In this document: piece by piece, positions 34,235 to 44,417 of the stretch
Numbering within the stretch: position 1 is the first letter of the stretch
How the letters are laid out: every line of letters starts with the position of its first letter
Source: Streptomyces sp. C10-9-1
GTDB lineage: Bacteria; Actinomycetota; Actinomycetes; Streptomycetales; Streptomycetaceae
Length of the DNA stretch: 64,000 bases
Reading direction: 5' to 3'
Assembly: GCF_024497955.1 (NCBI RefSeq)
Contig: NZ_JANHKP010000011.1
Span: 124,001 to 188,000, forward strand
The notes under the pieces: generated by a model
The model's input: only the letters and a program-made list of their open reading frames with translations
Database searches by the model: none
Told to the model about the DNA's origin: nothing
Position numbers and translations under genes: made by a program

Positions 34235-34689
34235 CGTACATAGCTCCCCCTGTTCGCCGGGGCGTGCGCGCCGGGGGCCTCTATGTCTTTCGTCAAGGCG
34301 TCCGCAACCAACGTCCCGTCAGGGACTGCCGTTCCCCCGAGATGTCTGCTGGACACGGGCTTCGGCCCTGCCCACCCGTTGGCTTGATCAGCAGCTTGTC
34401 CCCTTCCGGCGTGACTCATCACGGTTCCGCCACGTGGTGACTCCACCCAGGCCCACGCCGTTACGGACGTCCGCCCGGAGGAGAACAACCGCATGACCAT
34501 GCTCGCACAGCGAACCGCGCATCTATTGCTGCAGTCGCAGTTGTGGGGGCGGTGGCCGTGGCGTCGATAGTGGCTGAGGCGGGCTCGGTGCTGGTGGCAG
34601 CGGCGCCAGTGCGACGAGTGCAGGATGTGTCTGGTCTCTTGCCCTCCGGTATGGACGATCTTGGCTGGAAGGCAGCGGATTTCGTTCAC
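34235..34689. other. Decayed DNA without recognisable gene
   Basis: No supported gene. Short open frames are present on both strands, none with a family signature. Confidence 0.3.
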
Positions 34690-35330
34690 GCTCAGTCGGA
34701 TCTGGTCGCGGCCGGTTTCCCTTCTCCGTCGATGTCGTCCCGCAGGGCGGCGAGGTGGGCGGCGGCCATGGCCCGGGTGATGGGCCGTTACTAAGCCCGG
34801 TAGTGGGGGACCTGATAGCGGTCAAGGCCGGCCTCGTTCTTGGCGACCTGGAAGCGTTCCTCAATCGCTCAGCGGGCGCCTGCGGCTCAGACGATCTCTG
34901 TGTGCGTCGTCTCCAGCGGCGCGTGCACCACGTAGTACGCCCGCTCGCCAGTGGTCGGGTTGCGGCGGATCAGCAGTGAAACGGCGAACCCGTCGGCGGC
35001 CTCGCGGTCCTCAGCGGAACAAGCGCCCAGGCGTAATCGCGCGGTCCGTGGGCGCCGTCGCCTGCTGAGCAGATCTCCCAGACCTCCTCGGGCAGGATCG
35101 CCGCCAGGGTACGGACGTTCTCTCCGCACGGCCCGAGCCGGTGCCGTTAGCCGATGGCCAGCACATACGACAGCCGCAGGCCGGTCAGGCAGGATCGCAG
35201 AGCCGGGTTGTCGCCGTAGACCTCGTCCGCAGCCACCCGCCGAAACGGCACCTTCGCCTGCACGGCCCGCTGAAGCATCGCTATGGCCAGGGCTGGCCTA
35301 TTGTGTGTATGGGGCCTGGTGAACTTGGTG
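34690..35330 (-). pseudogene. IS701-family transposase remnant (C-terminal part)
   Basis: Read on the minus strand: ALAIAMLQRAVQAKVPFRRV then AADEVYGDNPALRSCLTGLR, later GFAVSLLIRRNPTTGERAYY and VVHAPLETTHTEIV, then after stops AIEERFQVAKNEAGLDRYQV and AMAAAHLAALRDDIDGE. These are consecutive blocks of an IS701-type DDE transposase with several stop codons and frameshifts. It could be the other half of the fragment at 27990, in the opposite orientation. Confidence 0.75.
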
Positions 35331-35340
35331 GTGGTCTGCT

Positions 35341-35601
35341 GTGGCCTTGGGTGGAGCACCGGGATGTGTGCCGCTGCTGTGCCTGCAGCGCCTGAGTGCG
35401 GGAGCGATGTCGCGCTTGGCGAGCGCGGGACGGGGGCGGATGACCGTCTGGCCGGCCGGCGAGGTGGTGGCTTACTCACCCGCTACGGGTGACAGCCCAC
35501 AGGCCGCATTCGTCACTTACTACGTGGAAGCTTGGCGTAGGCAGCTGCGGCCCGTTGGCCGAAGGGCTGCCACGGCCCTGATCCAGCCGACTACGGAGTG
35601 A
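35341..35601 (+). other. Small open frame just before the hybrid kinase
   Basis: 86 codons ending SPQAAFVTYYVEAWRRQLRP then VGRRAATALIQPTTE, with its TGA four bases before the kinase start. The end looks protein-like, the beginning does not. It may be the tail of a lost gene or the start of the kinase transcript. Family unknown. Confidence 0.2.
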
Positions 35602-35604
35602 CGC

Positions 35605-38600
35605 ATGCGTCGCACGAGAAGGACAGCGGAGGACACGGCCGAGCGACCCGGCGACGCTACGAGGGCGCGGATGAAGCAGCGCGTGCGTATCAGGCCGCGC
35701 ATCTGGCACAAATTGGCAGCCATCTGCCTCGCCTTTATGATTCCGCTCGGCTTGACGGCGACCTACCTAATCCGCGAGCAGAACGCCAGAATCGAAATCA
35801 CCAGAAGCGAGATCACCGGACTCAGCTACATCCAGCCCTTGACCACCTTGCTGCGAGACGTCTCCCATCATCGTTCCCTGTCCAGCCGCGAAAGCAGAGG
35901 GCAACCGGTTCCTCGTAACGAGGTCGCAAGCACGGAGAGGGCCATTGACCAGGGCTTCAATATGCTGCTCGCCGTGGACCCAGCCTCGAAATCAAGGATC
36001 TCGGTCCAGAAGAACGACTTCGCTCAGAGAGGAGAGTCCGATCTGAACCCGGAGGTACTTGCCGCCGACTGGGAGAACATCAAGATCAGGCAGAAAAACC
36101 CCGACACCGATGTCTTGTACGACCGCCTGATCCTCAATTTGATCAATCTTGCTGGGTACGTCGGTGACACCTCCCAAATGGCGCTCGACCCTGAGTTGGA
36201 CAGCGGCTACGCATTGAGCACGCTGACACAGTGGGAGCCGCAGATCACCAATCGCCTATACCATCTCGGAGACGCCACGGAGTCCGTACTGGCGCAAGGG
36301 GCTTCTCCAGATGATAAACGCACGATCGCGCGTCTCAGCGAACTTGTCGCACACGACCTCGAATTCCTGAGCGTCAGCCTGTCCCGGGCATTCACTGAAT
36401 CTCCGAAAGTCGAGCGGTCGCTCAGTCCCCTGCTGCAAGAATTGAACACGGAGGCCGAGGGCCTGGACACGATGGGCGAGCAGTTGTTCGCTGCGACTGG
36501 TCGCGAGACCGGGCCGCTTGAGGCTTACCTCAAGCAGCTGGAGAATACCAAGCTCACCAACAACCAGCTGACGGAAGCCGTAATCAACCAGGCGGAGGAC
36601 GTGCTGCAGGAGCGCGAGAACACCGAGATGAGAAACAGAGCGACAACGCTGGCGAGCATCGGCGGCGTACTCGCCCTGATCATCGTGTTCACCGCATTGG
36701 TCAGCCGGAGAATGGTGAGTGACCTGTCCAGCGTGGAGCGTGCCGCGCAGTCCGTCAGCAGTGGCGATCTGGGGCAACGCGCACGCGTCAAGAGCCGGGA
36801 TGAGATCGCAGCCTTGGCGCACGCCTTCAACGCCATGGCTGAATCACTGCAGGAGAGCTACACCGCCATCGAACGCAAGGTCCGGAAACGCACGGAAGAG
36901 CTGAGTCGGCAGAACGCCTCCCTGGAACTGCTGGAGGGCGTCGCCTCTGCGGGGAACGTTGCATCGAAGCCGGCAGAGGCGGGCCGTACCATCGTGGAAC
37001 TGGTGTGCTCCTACATGGGATGGCCAGTCGGGCACGTACGCCTGGTCCCAGCTCCTGTCTCATCCGGGCACGATGCTCCACTGCACAAGGACTCAGCTCC
37101 GCCCATGGTCTCCTCCGGCGTCTGGCACTTCGACGATCCGGCGGCTGCGGATGATCAGAAGGCCCTGATCGAAGCCGTCCACAGGTTGTCACTGGGAGCG
37201 GCGGCCCAGCAGTCTCTGGAGAGTGACAAAGCATGGATCACAGACCTCGACGACGATCCTGACCTTGCGAATCAACGGCAGGCCGCAGGAGTCGAACTCC
37301 GAACCTATCTGGCGTTCCCCATCCTTCAGGGCCAGCAGGTCAGGGGAGTGCTCGAGTTCCTGGCGCCCGCACACACGGATCCGGACACAGCACTGCGCAA
37401 GCTGATGCAGAACGTCGGCACCCAACTGGGATGGGTACTGGAACGCTCGCAGGCTGCTGAAGATCTACGGCTCTCGAAAAGCGAGGCAGAGGCGGCCAAT
37501 GAGGCCAAAAGTACCTTCCTCGCTACGATGAGCCACGAAATCCGCACCCCGCTGAACTCCGTGATCGGTATGACCGACCTTCTCCTTGATACCCCGCTCG
37601 AACAGGAGCAGCAGAACTTCGCTCAGATAATTCGCGACAGCGGCGAAACCCTCCTGGCAATCATCAACGACATCCTGGACTTCTCCAAGATGGAGGCTGG
37701 AAAGCTCAACCTCGACAACAAGCCCCTCAACCTGCGCCGCTGCATCGAATCAGCATTCGACCTCATCGCCAGCCGAGCGTCCCAGAAGGATCTGGATCTC
37801 GCCTATATCATCACTCCAGGAACACCGGAAGAGGTGCTGGGAGACCCGGTCCGCCTCCGGCAGGTCATCAGCAACCTTCTCAGCAACGCTGTGAAGTTCA
37901 CACAGTCGGGTGAAGTCGTCCTCACAGTCACAGCGGAGGCAGAAAACGAGGTCAGTCCTGCCGGCAACGAGGCCGCGCCCGCCAAAGCGGCCGATGACGA
38001 CACTGCGGACCGCCCGCTGATGCTTCACTTCGCAGTCCGTGACACCGGAATCGGCATTCCCGCCGACCGTATGAAGCTGCTGTTCCATGCCTTCGAACAA
38101 CTCGACGCCGCCAGCAGCAGGCGCTTCGAGGGGACCGGGCTGGGGCTCGCGATCAGTCTCCGCCTCACTGACCTCATGGGCGGCACCATGTGGGCCGAGA
38201 GCACTGCAGGCAAGGGCTCCACCTTCCACTTCACCATACAGACACGGCAGGTCCCCGCCGCCATGCGCGCAGCTCCCCTGGAACCTGGAGGAACAGAGCT
38301 TGAGGGAAAGCGCCTGCTCGTCGTCGACGACAACGCTACCAACCGCATGATCCTCACTCTCCAGGGAGAATCGTGGGGCATGGTCGTCCGGGCTACGGAA
38401 TCACCTCAGGAGGCCTTGGCCTGGATCCGCCAAGGCGATCCATTCGACGTCGGCATTCTGGACTACCACATGCCGGAGATGAACGGCGTGGCGCTTGCCA
38501 ACTTGATCCGCCAGCGGCGGGACAAACCCGCGCTTCCACTCATCCTGCTCACGTCGGTCGGCCGTCAGGACTCCGAGACGCTCGACGAATTCGACAGTTG

Positions 38601-39552
38601 CCACACCAAGCCGATCAAGGCCGACCACCTGCACGCCGAACTGTGTCGGCTTCTGGGTGTGCGCCGCCCCTCCACCGAGCCCTCACCGGCCCAGCCGTCC
38701 GCGCCCTCCGTACCGGTGACGACAATGCCGAGCCTGCGCATCCTTGTCGCGGAAGACAATCCGACGAACCGACTAATCACACTGCGCATGCTCGGAAATC
38801 TCGGATACGACGCAGAGACGGCGGAAGATGGCCTCCAGGCCCTGGACGCACTCCGGCACGGCAGGTACGACGTGGTCCTGATGGACGTCCAGATGCCGCG
38901 GATGGACGGGCTCGAGGCATCACGCCGCATCCATCGGGAATGGGCACCCGCAGCCCGGCCGAGAATCATCGCCATGACAGCCAACGCCATGGCCGGTGAT
39001 CGCGAACGATGCCTGGCCGCAGGCATGGATGATTACGTAAGCAAGCCTGTGCGCCTCGAAGAACTCGCACGCGCGCTTGAGCGGTGCCGGCGGCGCGAGG
39101 AGGAACCCGGGCGGCCGCCGGCACAGGGCCGGACATCGGCAGGAACGTCGGCGCATGGCCCCGGTCCGCCGAGAAAGGAGGAAGTAGCGCCACACGACAG
39201 CGACCGGATCCTCAAGGCCGAGACGGTGCACAGCCTCGTCGGCTCCCTCAGCGGGCCCTTCGTCGCTGAACTCATCACCGCGTTCATGGAGGACTCTCCC
39301 GCGCTGGTCGCCGCTATCCGTGGAGGAGTACCAGCAGGCGACCCCGATGAAGTCCGGCGTGCAGCCCACACCCTGCGATCCAACGCCAGTACCTTCGGAG
39401 CGTCAGTCCTGGAATCCCTGTGTGCAGCAGCCGAGGACAAGGCCCGGGCCGGAAGGACCGTCGACGTGGCACCGCTCATACCACGCATCGAGGCCGAATA
39501 CGACAGGTGCCGGAAGGCCCTGCAGAAGCTGAGAGCCGAGCTCACATCATGA
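35605..39552 (+). CDS. Hybrid sensor histidine kinase (HAMP-GAF-HisKA-HATPase-REC-REC-Hpt)
   Basis: A 1315-residue phosphorelay protein. Membrane helices lie at about 36-56 and 347-368 and bracket a helical extracellular sensor of about 290 residues. HAMP (about 369-420), a coiled coil, a GAF domain (about 440-600), HisKA with SHEIRTPLN (His644), HATPase (N box LSNAVKF, DTGIGIP, GTGLGLAI), receiver 1 (Asp953 in ILDYHMPEMNG), receiver 2 (Asp1094 in VLMDVQMPRMDG) and a C-terminal Hpt domain (His1255 in AAHTLRSNAS) follow. All phosphotransfer residues are present. ATG 35605 has GGAGTGA; ATG 35671 with GAGGGCG is an equally good start. The stop overlaps the next gene (ATGA). Codon use is less GC-biased than in core genes, which suggests transfer. 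Signal unknown. Confidence 0.93.
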   Translation: MRRTRRTAEDTAERPGDATRARMKQRVRIRPRIWHKLAAICLAFMIPLGLTATYLIREQNARIEITRSEITGLSYIQPLTTLLRDVSHHRSLSSRESRGQPVPRNEVASTERAIDQGFNMLLAVDPASKSRISVQKNDFAQRGESDLNPEVLAADWENIKIRQKNPDTDVLYDRLILNLINLAGYVGDTSQMALDPELDSGYALSTLTQWEPQITNRLYHLGDATESVLAQGASPDDKRTIARLSELVAHDLEFLSVSLSRAFTESPKVERSLSPLLQELNTEAEGLDTMGEQLFAATGRETGPLEAYLKQLENTKLTNNQLTEAVINQAEDVLQERENTEMRNRATTLASIGGVLALIIVFTALVSRRMVSDLSSVERAAQSVSSGDLGQRARVKSRDEIAALAHAFNAMAESLQESYTAIERKVRKRTEELSRQNASLELLEGVASAGNVASKPAEAGRTIVELVCSYMGWPVGHVRLVPAPVSSGHDAPLHKDSAPPMVSSGVWHFDDPAAADDQKALIEAVHRLSLGAAAQQSLESDKAWITDLDDDPDLANQRQAAGVELRTYLAFPILQGQQVRGVLEFLAPAHTDPDTALRKLMQNVGTQLGWVLERSQAAEDLRLSKSEAEAANEAKSTFLATMSHEIRTPLNSVIGMTDLLLDTPLEQEQQNFAQIIRDSGETLLAIINDILDFSKMEAGKLNLDNKPLNLRRCIESAFDLIASRASQKDLDLAYIITPGTPEEVLGDPVRLRQVISNLLSNAVKFTQSGEVVLTVTAEAENEVSPAGNEAAPAKAADDDTADRPLMLHFAVRDTGIGIPADRMKLLFHAFEQLDAASSRRFEGTGLGLAISLRLTDLMGGTMWAESTAGKGSTFHFTIQTRQVPAAMRAAPLEPGGTELEGKRLLVVDDNATNRMILTLQGESWGMVVRATESPQEALAWIRQGDPFDVGILDYHMPEMNGVALANLIRQRRDKPALPLILLTSVGRQDSETLDEFDSCHTKPIKADHLHAELCRLLGVRRPSTEPSPAQPSAPSVPVTTMPSLRILVAEDNPTNRLITLRMLGNLGYDAETAEDGLQALDALRHGRYDVVLMDVQMPRMDGLEASRRIHREWAPAARPRIIAMTANAMAGDRERCLAAGMDDYVSKPVRLEELARALERCRRREEEPGRPPAQGRTSAGTSAHGPGPPRKEEVAPHDSDRILKAETVHSLVGSLSGPFVAELITAFMEDSPALVAAIRGGVPAGDPDEVRRAAHTLRSNASTFGASVLESLCAAAEDKARAGRTVDVAPLIPRIEAEYDRCRKALQKLRAELTS

Positions 39553-40103
39553 CTCATGAGACAGAGCATGTACTGGTGGTTGACGACGACCGGACCAACC
39601 GCATGATGCTGACCTACCGCCTGGAGATCAACGGAATCGACTGTGCCGCTGCCGAGAACGGGCAGCAGGCACTCAGCATGATGCGCACCGATCTCTTCAG
39701 CGTCGTACTGCTCGACATCCTGATGCCGGGCCTCGACGGCTACGCCACATTGGAGATCATGAAGAACGATCCCGCTCTGCGGGACATCCCCGTGATCATG
39801 ATTTCACAGCTGGACGAAATGGACAGCGTCATGCGCTGCCTTGATCTCGGTGCCGAGGACTACCTTCCCAAGCCACTCAACTCCAGGCTCCTCATGGCCA
39901 GACTCGACGGCATATTGCTGCGCAACCGGCTCAAGCAACTCGAGGAAGATCATCAGGAGCAGCTGGACCTGCTGGCAGATTCCGTCACCGCTGCCGGGAA
40001 GGGCCTGTTCGATCCCGCTTCGCTGAAGACCGTGGCCGACCGGGGCGACGGCTTCGGGGAACTCGCACGCACTCTGATTTCCGTCGCAGGCAAGTGTTTC
40101 TGA
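39549..40103 (+). CDS. CheY-like response regulator with C-terminal coiled coil
   Basis: A 184-residue protein. Residues 5-125 form a receiver domain (VLVVDDDRTNRMML with the acidic pair, phospho-acceptor Asp56 in VVLLDILMPGLDG, SQLDEMDS, and Lys in YLPKPLN). The remaining 60 residues are a coiled coil (LRNRLKQLEEDHQEQLDLLA) and a short tail with no DNA-binding domain. It must therefore act through protein contacts. ATG 39549 overlaps the kinase stop (ATGA), so kinase and regulator are co-translated and the Hpt domain of the kinase is its likely phosphodonor. In relatives, such receivers followed by a coiled coil precede cyclase or adenylate-type output domains; here the output is missing. 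Confidence 0.88.
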   Translation: MTHETEHVLVVDDDRTNRMMLTYRLEINGIDCAAAENGQQALSMMRTDLFSVVLLDILMPGLDGYATLEIMKNDPALRDIPVIMISQLDEMDSVMRCLDLGAEDYLPKPLNSRLLMARLDGILLRNRLKQLEEDHQEQLDLLADSVTAAGKGLFDPASLKTVADRGDGFGELARTLISVAGKCF

Positions 40104-40224
40104 TCATGCGGAGTGCCCTATCAGCGTCCACGTCGCCTGGATCACGGTCAACCGGCCTGGACACGACGAGACCTGATGTGATGGGGCAGGGGTTCGGCTC
40201 GGAACTTTCCGCTGTGGGACTCGT

Positions 40225-43086
40225 TCATGCGGGCGCAGGAAGCTTCTCACCCAGCTGTCGCCGACTGCTGATGTCGAGCTTGCGGTAGGAACTGGCCAGG
40301 TGAGCTTCGACGGTTTTTGGTGTGACGAATAGGGCTTGGGCGATCTCGCGGTTGGATCTGCCGGCGGCGGCCAGTTCGGCGACGCGACGTTCGCTGGGGG
40401 TCAGGGCGTCGATTCCGGCAGCGAGCGGGCTACGGGGGCGGGCTCCGCCGGCTCTGAGTTCGGCGTTGATCTGCTGGACGAGTGGCTGTGCGCCGCAACG
40501 TCGGGCGATGTCGCAGGCCTCGGTCAGCAGCCTCCGAGCGTTCTTACGCTGGCCAGCGCGGCGCAGGGCGGCACCGAGTTCTGCGGCTGTCTTGGCGTAC
40601 TCCAGGCGGGCCGGCCCGGACCGGAGCCGGTGCGCCGCCTGTTGGAGGAGTGCTGTGCCCTGCTCGTCGCGGTGGACGAGCCCGGCGACGCGCAGTGCCC
40701 GTCCCCGGGCAAGGGGCGCACCCCAGTCGTGGGCCAGTCGTACTTCCTCCAGAGCCAGTGGTTGGGCTTCCTCATCCCGGTCCAGCAGGTGAAGGCACAG
40801 TGCTGCCTCGGAATGCCAGGGCAGGATTGCGGGGTTCTGTCCGCCGGCCGCGAGGAAGGCGTCTCCTGCAGCCAGGGCGGCATCAAGGGCGTCGCTTGGC
40901 TTGGCCTGCAGGCGCAGGAGTTGCGCGCGGCGCAGCAGGAGGTGGTAGATGAGACCCGTGAGAGGGAGAGCGTCGCCTTTCAGGGCCCAGTCCAGTGCCT
41001 GCTCTGCTTCGTCCAGGTGGCCTTGCTCCATGAGGATGTCGGCCAGGAGCGGGCCGAGGATGAGGCGGTGCAGGCTGATGCCTGCGGTCTCGGTTGCTTG
41101 GATGGCGTCGCGGGCATCGGCTTCGGCTTCGGTCAGGCTGCCGCGTCGCAGCCAGGCCAGGGCGCGGTAGGTGAGGGCTGTCGTCAGGCTGCTGGTTGAT
41201 CCCTCTCGGTAGGCTTGGGTGACCGCGTGGTCCAGGCTGGTGAGTGCTTCTGGCCGGTCAGCGCAGATCAACACCCACCAGGCCAGGGCCAGTGGTGTTG
41301 CACCGATGGCCCGGTGGAGCAGTTCCCCGTCCTGTACAGCCCGCAGCGCCCGCGGCACGGCGCGTGGGTCGCCGACCACGGCGTCGTGCACGGCGATCAC
41401 GCAGTCCAGGAACTTTCCTCCCAGAGTCGATCCCGGCCTCAGCAGCCGCTGGCGACCGACCTCGCGGAGCAGGTCCTGCCGCAGATCGGGAGCAGCTGGC
41501 TCGAAAAGTGGAATGCAGAGAATGTCCGCCTTCAGCCTGGCGGTGAGATCCGGCTCACCGGGCGGCAGTTGCGCCAGGGCCTGTCGCCACACCTCAAGCG
41601 CCTCCGGGATGCGCTGGGACAGCAGCAGCCCGTTGCCCAGCAGGCTGGCGACCGCTGCACGGTGGTGGACGTTACTGGCGAGCGGCAGGGCTTCTTGCAG
41701 GTAGCGCACGGAAGCATCAGTGTCGGTGAGCCGCAGGGTCCGCCCCAGTTGGTGCAAGACTTCTAGGCGCTCGCGGGGGGCAGACGCCTCCCCCAGCCCC
41801 CGCCGCAGGTAGGTCGCGGCCGCGTGCGGAGAACCCCGGCTATGTGCGTCACGGGCGGCTCGCATCAGGATCTTCAACAGCTGCGGATCCCCGGCCGGCG
41901 GCAAGCGCAGCAGATGTGCAGCCGCCTTCTCGGCCTCGGCGCCTGCCTGGGATAGCAGGTCGGCAGCTCGACGATGCGCGGCCCATGCCCGTTCTGGGGT
42001 CATGGCGTGGTAGACAGCGGCTTGGACCACCGGATGGGCGTAGCCGGTCGACGCGGACGGCCCTTGGCCGCTGCTGGGCCGGAGGAGTTCTATGCGCTGC
42101 AAATCTGCCATGGCTTGCATCGCTGTGGTCAGGGGTACGTCGGCCAGCGCCGCTGCCTGCTCCAGCGGAGTGTCCTCGCCGAGAACGGCTACCGCCCGAG
42201 CGAGAGCCAGGTGCCGTGCCGGAAGGCGATGGATCCAAAACGATACCCAGCGGGCGACAGCGCGCGGTCCCAGGCTGGTCACCTGCCCGGCGTTCACCGC
42301 TCGGGGCTCGACGCTCTCGGCAAGCAAGGTGGCGGTCGTCTCTTTGAGCAGCAGGGGGTTGCCCCCCGTGGCGCGGTGGCAGGCAGCCAGGAATGCGTCC
42401 TCCACCTCTTCCCCCGGTGCAGCTCTGGCGAACTCACGGCGCACGAGACTGCAGGCGGCATCGGCACTCAGTGCCTTGGGGCGTAGCACCTGGCAGACGG
42501 GGTCGCTGATGATCCGATCTAGCAGGTCACGCTGAGCAGCAGGCTGGTCCGGCCGCAGTGCCAGCACCACGCACAGCTTGAGGGGGCTCAGCCGCGGCTG
42601 CAGGTAGAGGAGGAACCGCAGCGAGGCGATGTCTGCCCAGTGGGCGTCGTCCACGACGAATACCACAGGCCGCTCCTCGCACAGATTGCAGGCTAGCCAA
42701 TACAATCCGTGACGAACTGCGAAATCGCGGTCGGCAGTGGAGGCGTCACCCGGAACGGGCCCGAAGACAGGAGCGGCCTGGCCGGCCGCGCCGGACAGCA
42801 GGTGTTTGTGTTCTTCGGGACCGCCGACAGCCAGGAGCGGCTCAAACAGCTGCCTCACGATACCGAAGGAGAACTCCTGCTCCAGTTCGGTACCACGGGC
42901 GGTGGCGATAGAGAACCCGGATGGCACAGCGATATTGCGAACCTGGGTGAGCAGGCTGCTCTTGCCGATACCCGCCGGTCCTTCGACAGCGGCAAACCTT
43001 CCCTGTCCCGTCTGGGCCAGCGTGATCAAGCTGGCGAGAGCGCTGACTTCGGAATCGCGCTCATACAGGGCGCTGGTGCGCTCCAT
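40225..43086 (-). CDS. LuxR-family (LAL) ATPase regulator
   Basis: A 953-residue large ATP-binding regulator. It has an N-terminal AAA_16 ATPase with Walker A EGPAGIGKSSLL (residues 35-46) and Walker B PVVFVVDDAHWAD (about 135-147), a long middle of TPR-like helices (for example ALTYRALAWLRRGSLTEAEA), and a C-terminal LuxR helix-turn-helix (LTPSERRVAELAAAGRSNRE then VTPKTVEAHLASSYRKLDIS). LAL proteins activate secondary-metabolite or sugar genes when ATP and an inducer are bound. It converges on the phosphorelay pair with 121 bases between stops. No biosynthetic cluster is in view. Walker motifs are intact, unlike in the second LAL at 45577. Confidence 0.9.
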   Translation of the reverse strand: MERTSALYERDSEVSALASLITLAQTGQGRFAAVEGPAGIGKSSLLTQVRNIAVPSGFSIATARGTELEQEFSFGIVRQLFEPLLAVGGPEEHKHLLSGAAGQAAPVFGPVPGDASTADRDFAVRHGLYWLACNLCEERPVVFVVDDAHWADIASLRFLLYLQPRLSPLKLCVVLALRPDQPAAQRDLLDRIISDPVCQVLRPKALSADAACSLVRREFARAAPGEEVEDAFLAACHRATGGNPLLLKETTATLLAESVEPRAVNAGQVTSLGPRAVARWVSFWIHRLPARHLALARAVAVLGEDTPLEQAAALADVPLTTAMQAMADLQRIELLRPSSGQGPSASTGYAHPVVQAAVYHAMTPERAWAAHRRAADLLSQAGAEAEKAAAHLLRLPPAGDPQLLKILMRAARDAHSRGSPHAAATYLRRGLGEASAPRERLEVLHQLGRTLRLTDTDASVRYLQEALPLASNVHHRAAVASLLGNGLLLSQRIPEALEVWRQALAQLPPGEPDLTARLKADILCIPLFEPAAPDLRQDLLREVGRQRLLRPGSTLGGKFLDCVIAVHDAVVGDPRAVPRALRAVQDGELLHRAIGATPLALAWWVLICADRPEALTSLDHAVTQAYREGSTSSLTTALTYRALAWLRRGSLTEAEADARDAIQATETAGISLHRLILGPLLADILMEQGHLDEAEQALDWALKGDALPLTGLIYHLLLRRAQLLRLQAKPSDALDAALAAGDAFLAAGGQNPAILPWHSEAALCLHLLDRDEEAQPLALEEVRLAHDWGAPLARGRALRVAGLVHRDEQGTALLQQAAHRLRSGPARLEYAKTAAELGAALRRAGQRKNARRLLTEACDIARRCGAQPLVQQINAELRAGGARPRSPLAAGIDALTPSERRVAELAAAGRSNREIAQALFVTPKTVEAHLASSYRKLDISSRRQLGEKLPAPA

Positions 43087-43269
43087 ATGTCCAGTATGCG
43101 CCCGGCCGCACGCTGCAGCCTGTCACCGCCGAGTCTGGCGGTGTATCCGGGTGAGTGACGAGGCAGCGGGATAGTGACGTCGGAGATCGGCGTCCGTGAG
43201 ACAGCGCGGGCGTCGAGGGCACTCACATGGTGTGCGCTGTCGGTGCCCGGTCCAGCCGAGGTGAGAGCC

Positions 43270-43521
43270 CCTGTGATTGACGGCGGACGTCGACGCCCTC
43301 ACCGAGGCCGGCATCCCGTGCCACGCCGACAAGGCATAGGGACCCCTCTCTCAGGGCAGCAGGCGGTGAACCGGTCCCACACGAAGATCCGAGCCCTCGT
43401 CGAGCAGGCCGTCGCCACCCTCAAGTCCTGGCGACTCCTCCGCAAAATCCGGTGCTCGACCACCCGGATCGCCAGCCTCGTCCAAGCCGCCCTCACCCTT
43501 CATCTGACCAGCTCAGAGTGA
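43270..43521 (+). pseudogene. IS5-family transposase remnant (C-terminal)
   Basis: Reads LTADVDALTEAGIPCHADKA then a stop, and in a second frame GQQAVNRSHTKIRALVEQAV followed by ATLKSWRLLRKIRCSTTRIA and SLVQAALTLHL, the classic end of an IS5-group transposase. The N-terminal two thirds are missing. It is from a different IS5 subgroup than the fragment at 29780. 43522-43718 precedes the next gene and shows no other feature. Confidence 0.75.
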
Positions 43522-43718
43522 GGATGGAAAAAGCTCAATGCTCGACTGCTCCTGGCGTCGCACAGCGCTTGGGCCGGGGTGGAGCAGAGTTAGGGTCCGG
43601 CGCGGGCAGAATCTGTTGGGGCCAAGGCTAGGGGAGTTCCCTAATGTGCCGCAGCTGGGGCGGGGCCTAGAAAGGATCACGTCAAGCCATTTCCGCCCCG
43701 CACCCCCGGATGATCGTC

Positions 43719-44282
43719 ATGACCGGCTTCCGCGTCCCCCAGCCCACCGATGACACCAGCGTTCCGGCGCACACCCCAGAAGAATCCCAGGCGAGCCGCT
43801 ACCCGGACGTCGTACACCAGGACGAGCATGCTCTGCCGCACCACCCGACCTCAGCCGGCACAGCCAGGCGCCACGCACGGCAGGTGCTTGCCAGCTGGGG
43901 AATCCAGGAGGACGAGGTCTTCGACGCTCTGCTGGTGGTCTCGGAGCTGGTCACCAACGCAGTCGAGCACGCTCTGCCGCCCGTCGCCCTGCACCTGAAG
44001 ACCACCTCCGAAGCGGACGGCAGCACCAGGCTGCACATCGACGTCATCGACGGCGGGCCGGCTCCGCAGGACGGGACATGGACGAGTAGCTGCTCAGCCG
44101 ACGAACACGGCCGCGGCCAGCAGATCGTTGCTGCCCTCGCCGAAGACACCACTGCCGGCCCCTGCCACAGCGGGACAGATCACGGGGCGACGCTGCCCGC
44201 CAACCGATCCGAAGAGCGGCGTCAACCTGGGACCTGGCAGCAGCCCACACGAAACACAGTCCCGGACCGCGCGGCCGCATAG
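43719..44282 (+). CDS. RsbW-like ATP-binding (anti-sigma kinase) protein
   Basis: A 187-residue soluble protein with a HATPase_c_2 domain: VLASWGIQEDEVFDALLVVS then ELVTNAVEHALPPVALHLKT (N box with Asn), IDVIDGGPAPQ (G1-like) and EHGRGQQIVAALAEDTT (G2-like). The N-terminal 40 residues are disordered. Such single-domain kinases are abundant in streptomycetes and phosphorylate anti-anti-sigma partners. The usual GRGL motif appears as GRGQQ, and the final ATP lid is short, so kinase activity may be weak. Start ATG 43719 after GGATG; ATG 43710 adds three residues. A hairpin follows. Confidence 0.8.
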   Translation: MTGFRVPQPTDDTSVPAHTPEESQASRYPDVVHQDEHALPHHPTSAGTARRHARQVLASWGIQEDEVFDALLVVSELVTNAVEHALPPVALHLKTTSEADGSTRLHIDVIDGGPAPQDGTWTSSCSADEHGRGQQIVAALAEDTTAGPCHSGTDHGATLPANRSEERRQPGTWQQPTRNTVPDRAAA

Positions 44283-44396
44283 CTGCGTTGCTACCCACAC
44301 GAGGTCGGGCAGATGCCGTGACTCCGTGAAGGGCGCCCATGGGCTCCCGGCGAGAACGCAGAGCGCTTGACCCCGTACACCACGCCGTGGCAGTGG

Positions 44397-44417
44397 CGCC
44401 CCTGTGCGGCAGGGGCG
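44397..44417 (+). terminator. Hairpin after the RsbW-like gene
   Basis: CGCCCCTG / CAGGGGCG, 8-bp perfect stem with a 5-base loop, about 115 bases beyond the stop. The rest of 44283-44697 shows no gene except the short peptide frame below. Confidence 0.45.

Noticed and set aside
29780..43521. The idea that the two IS5 fragments are halves of one element split by a 13-kb insertion
   Set aside because: The N-terminal and C-terminal pieces resemble different IS5 subgroups, so they probably come from separate elements.
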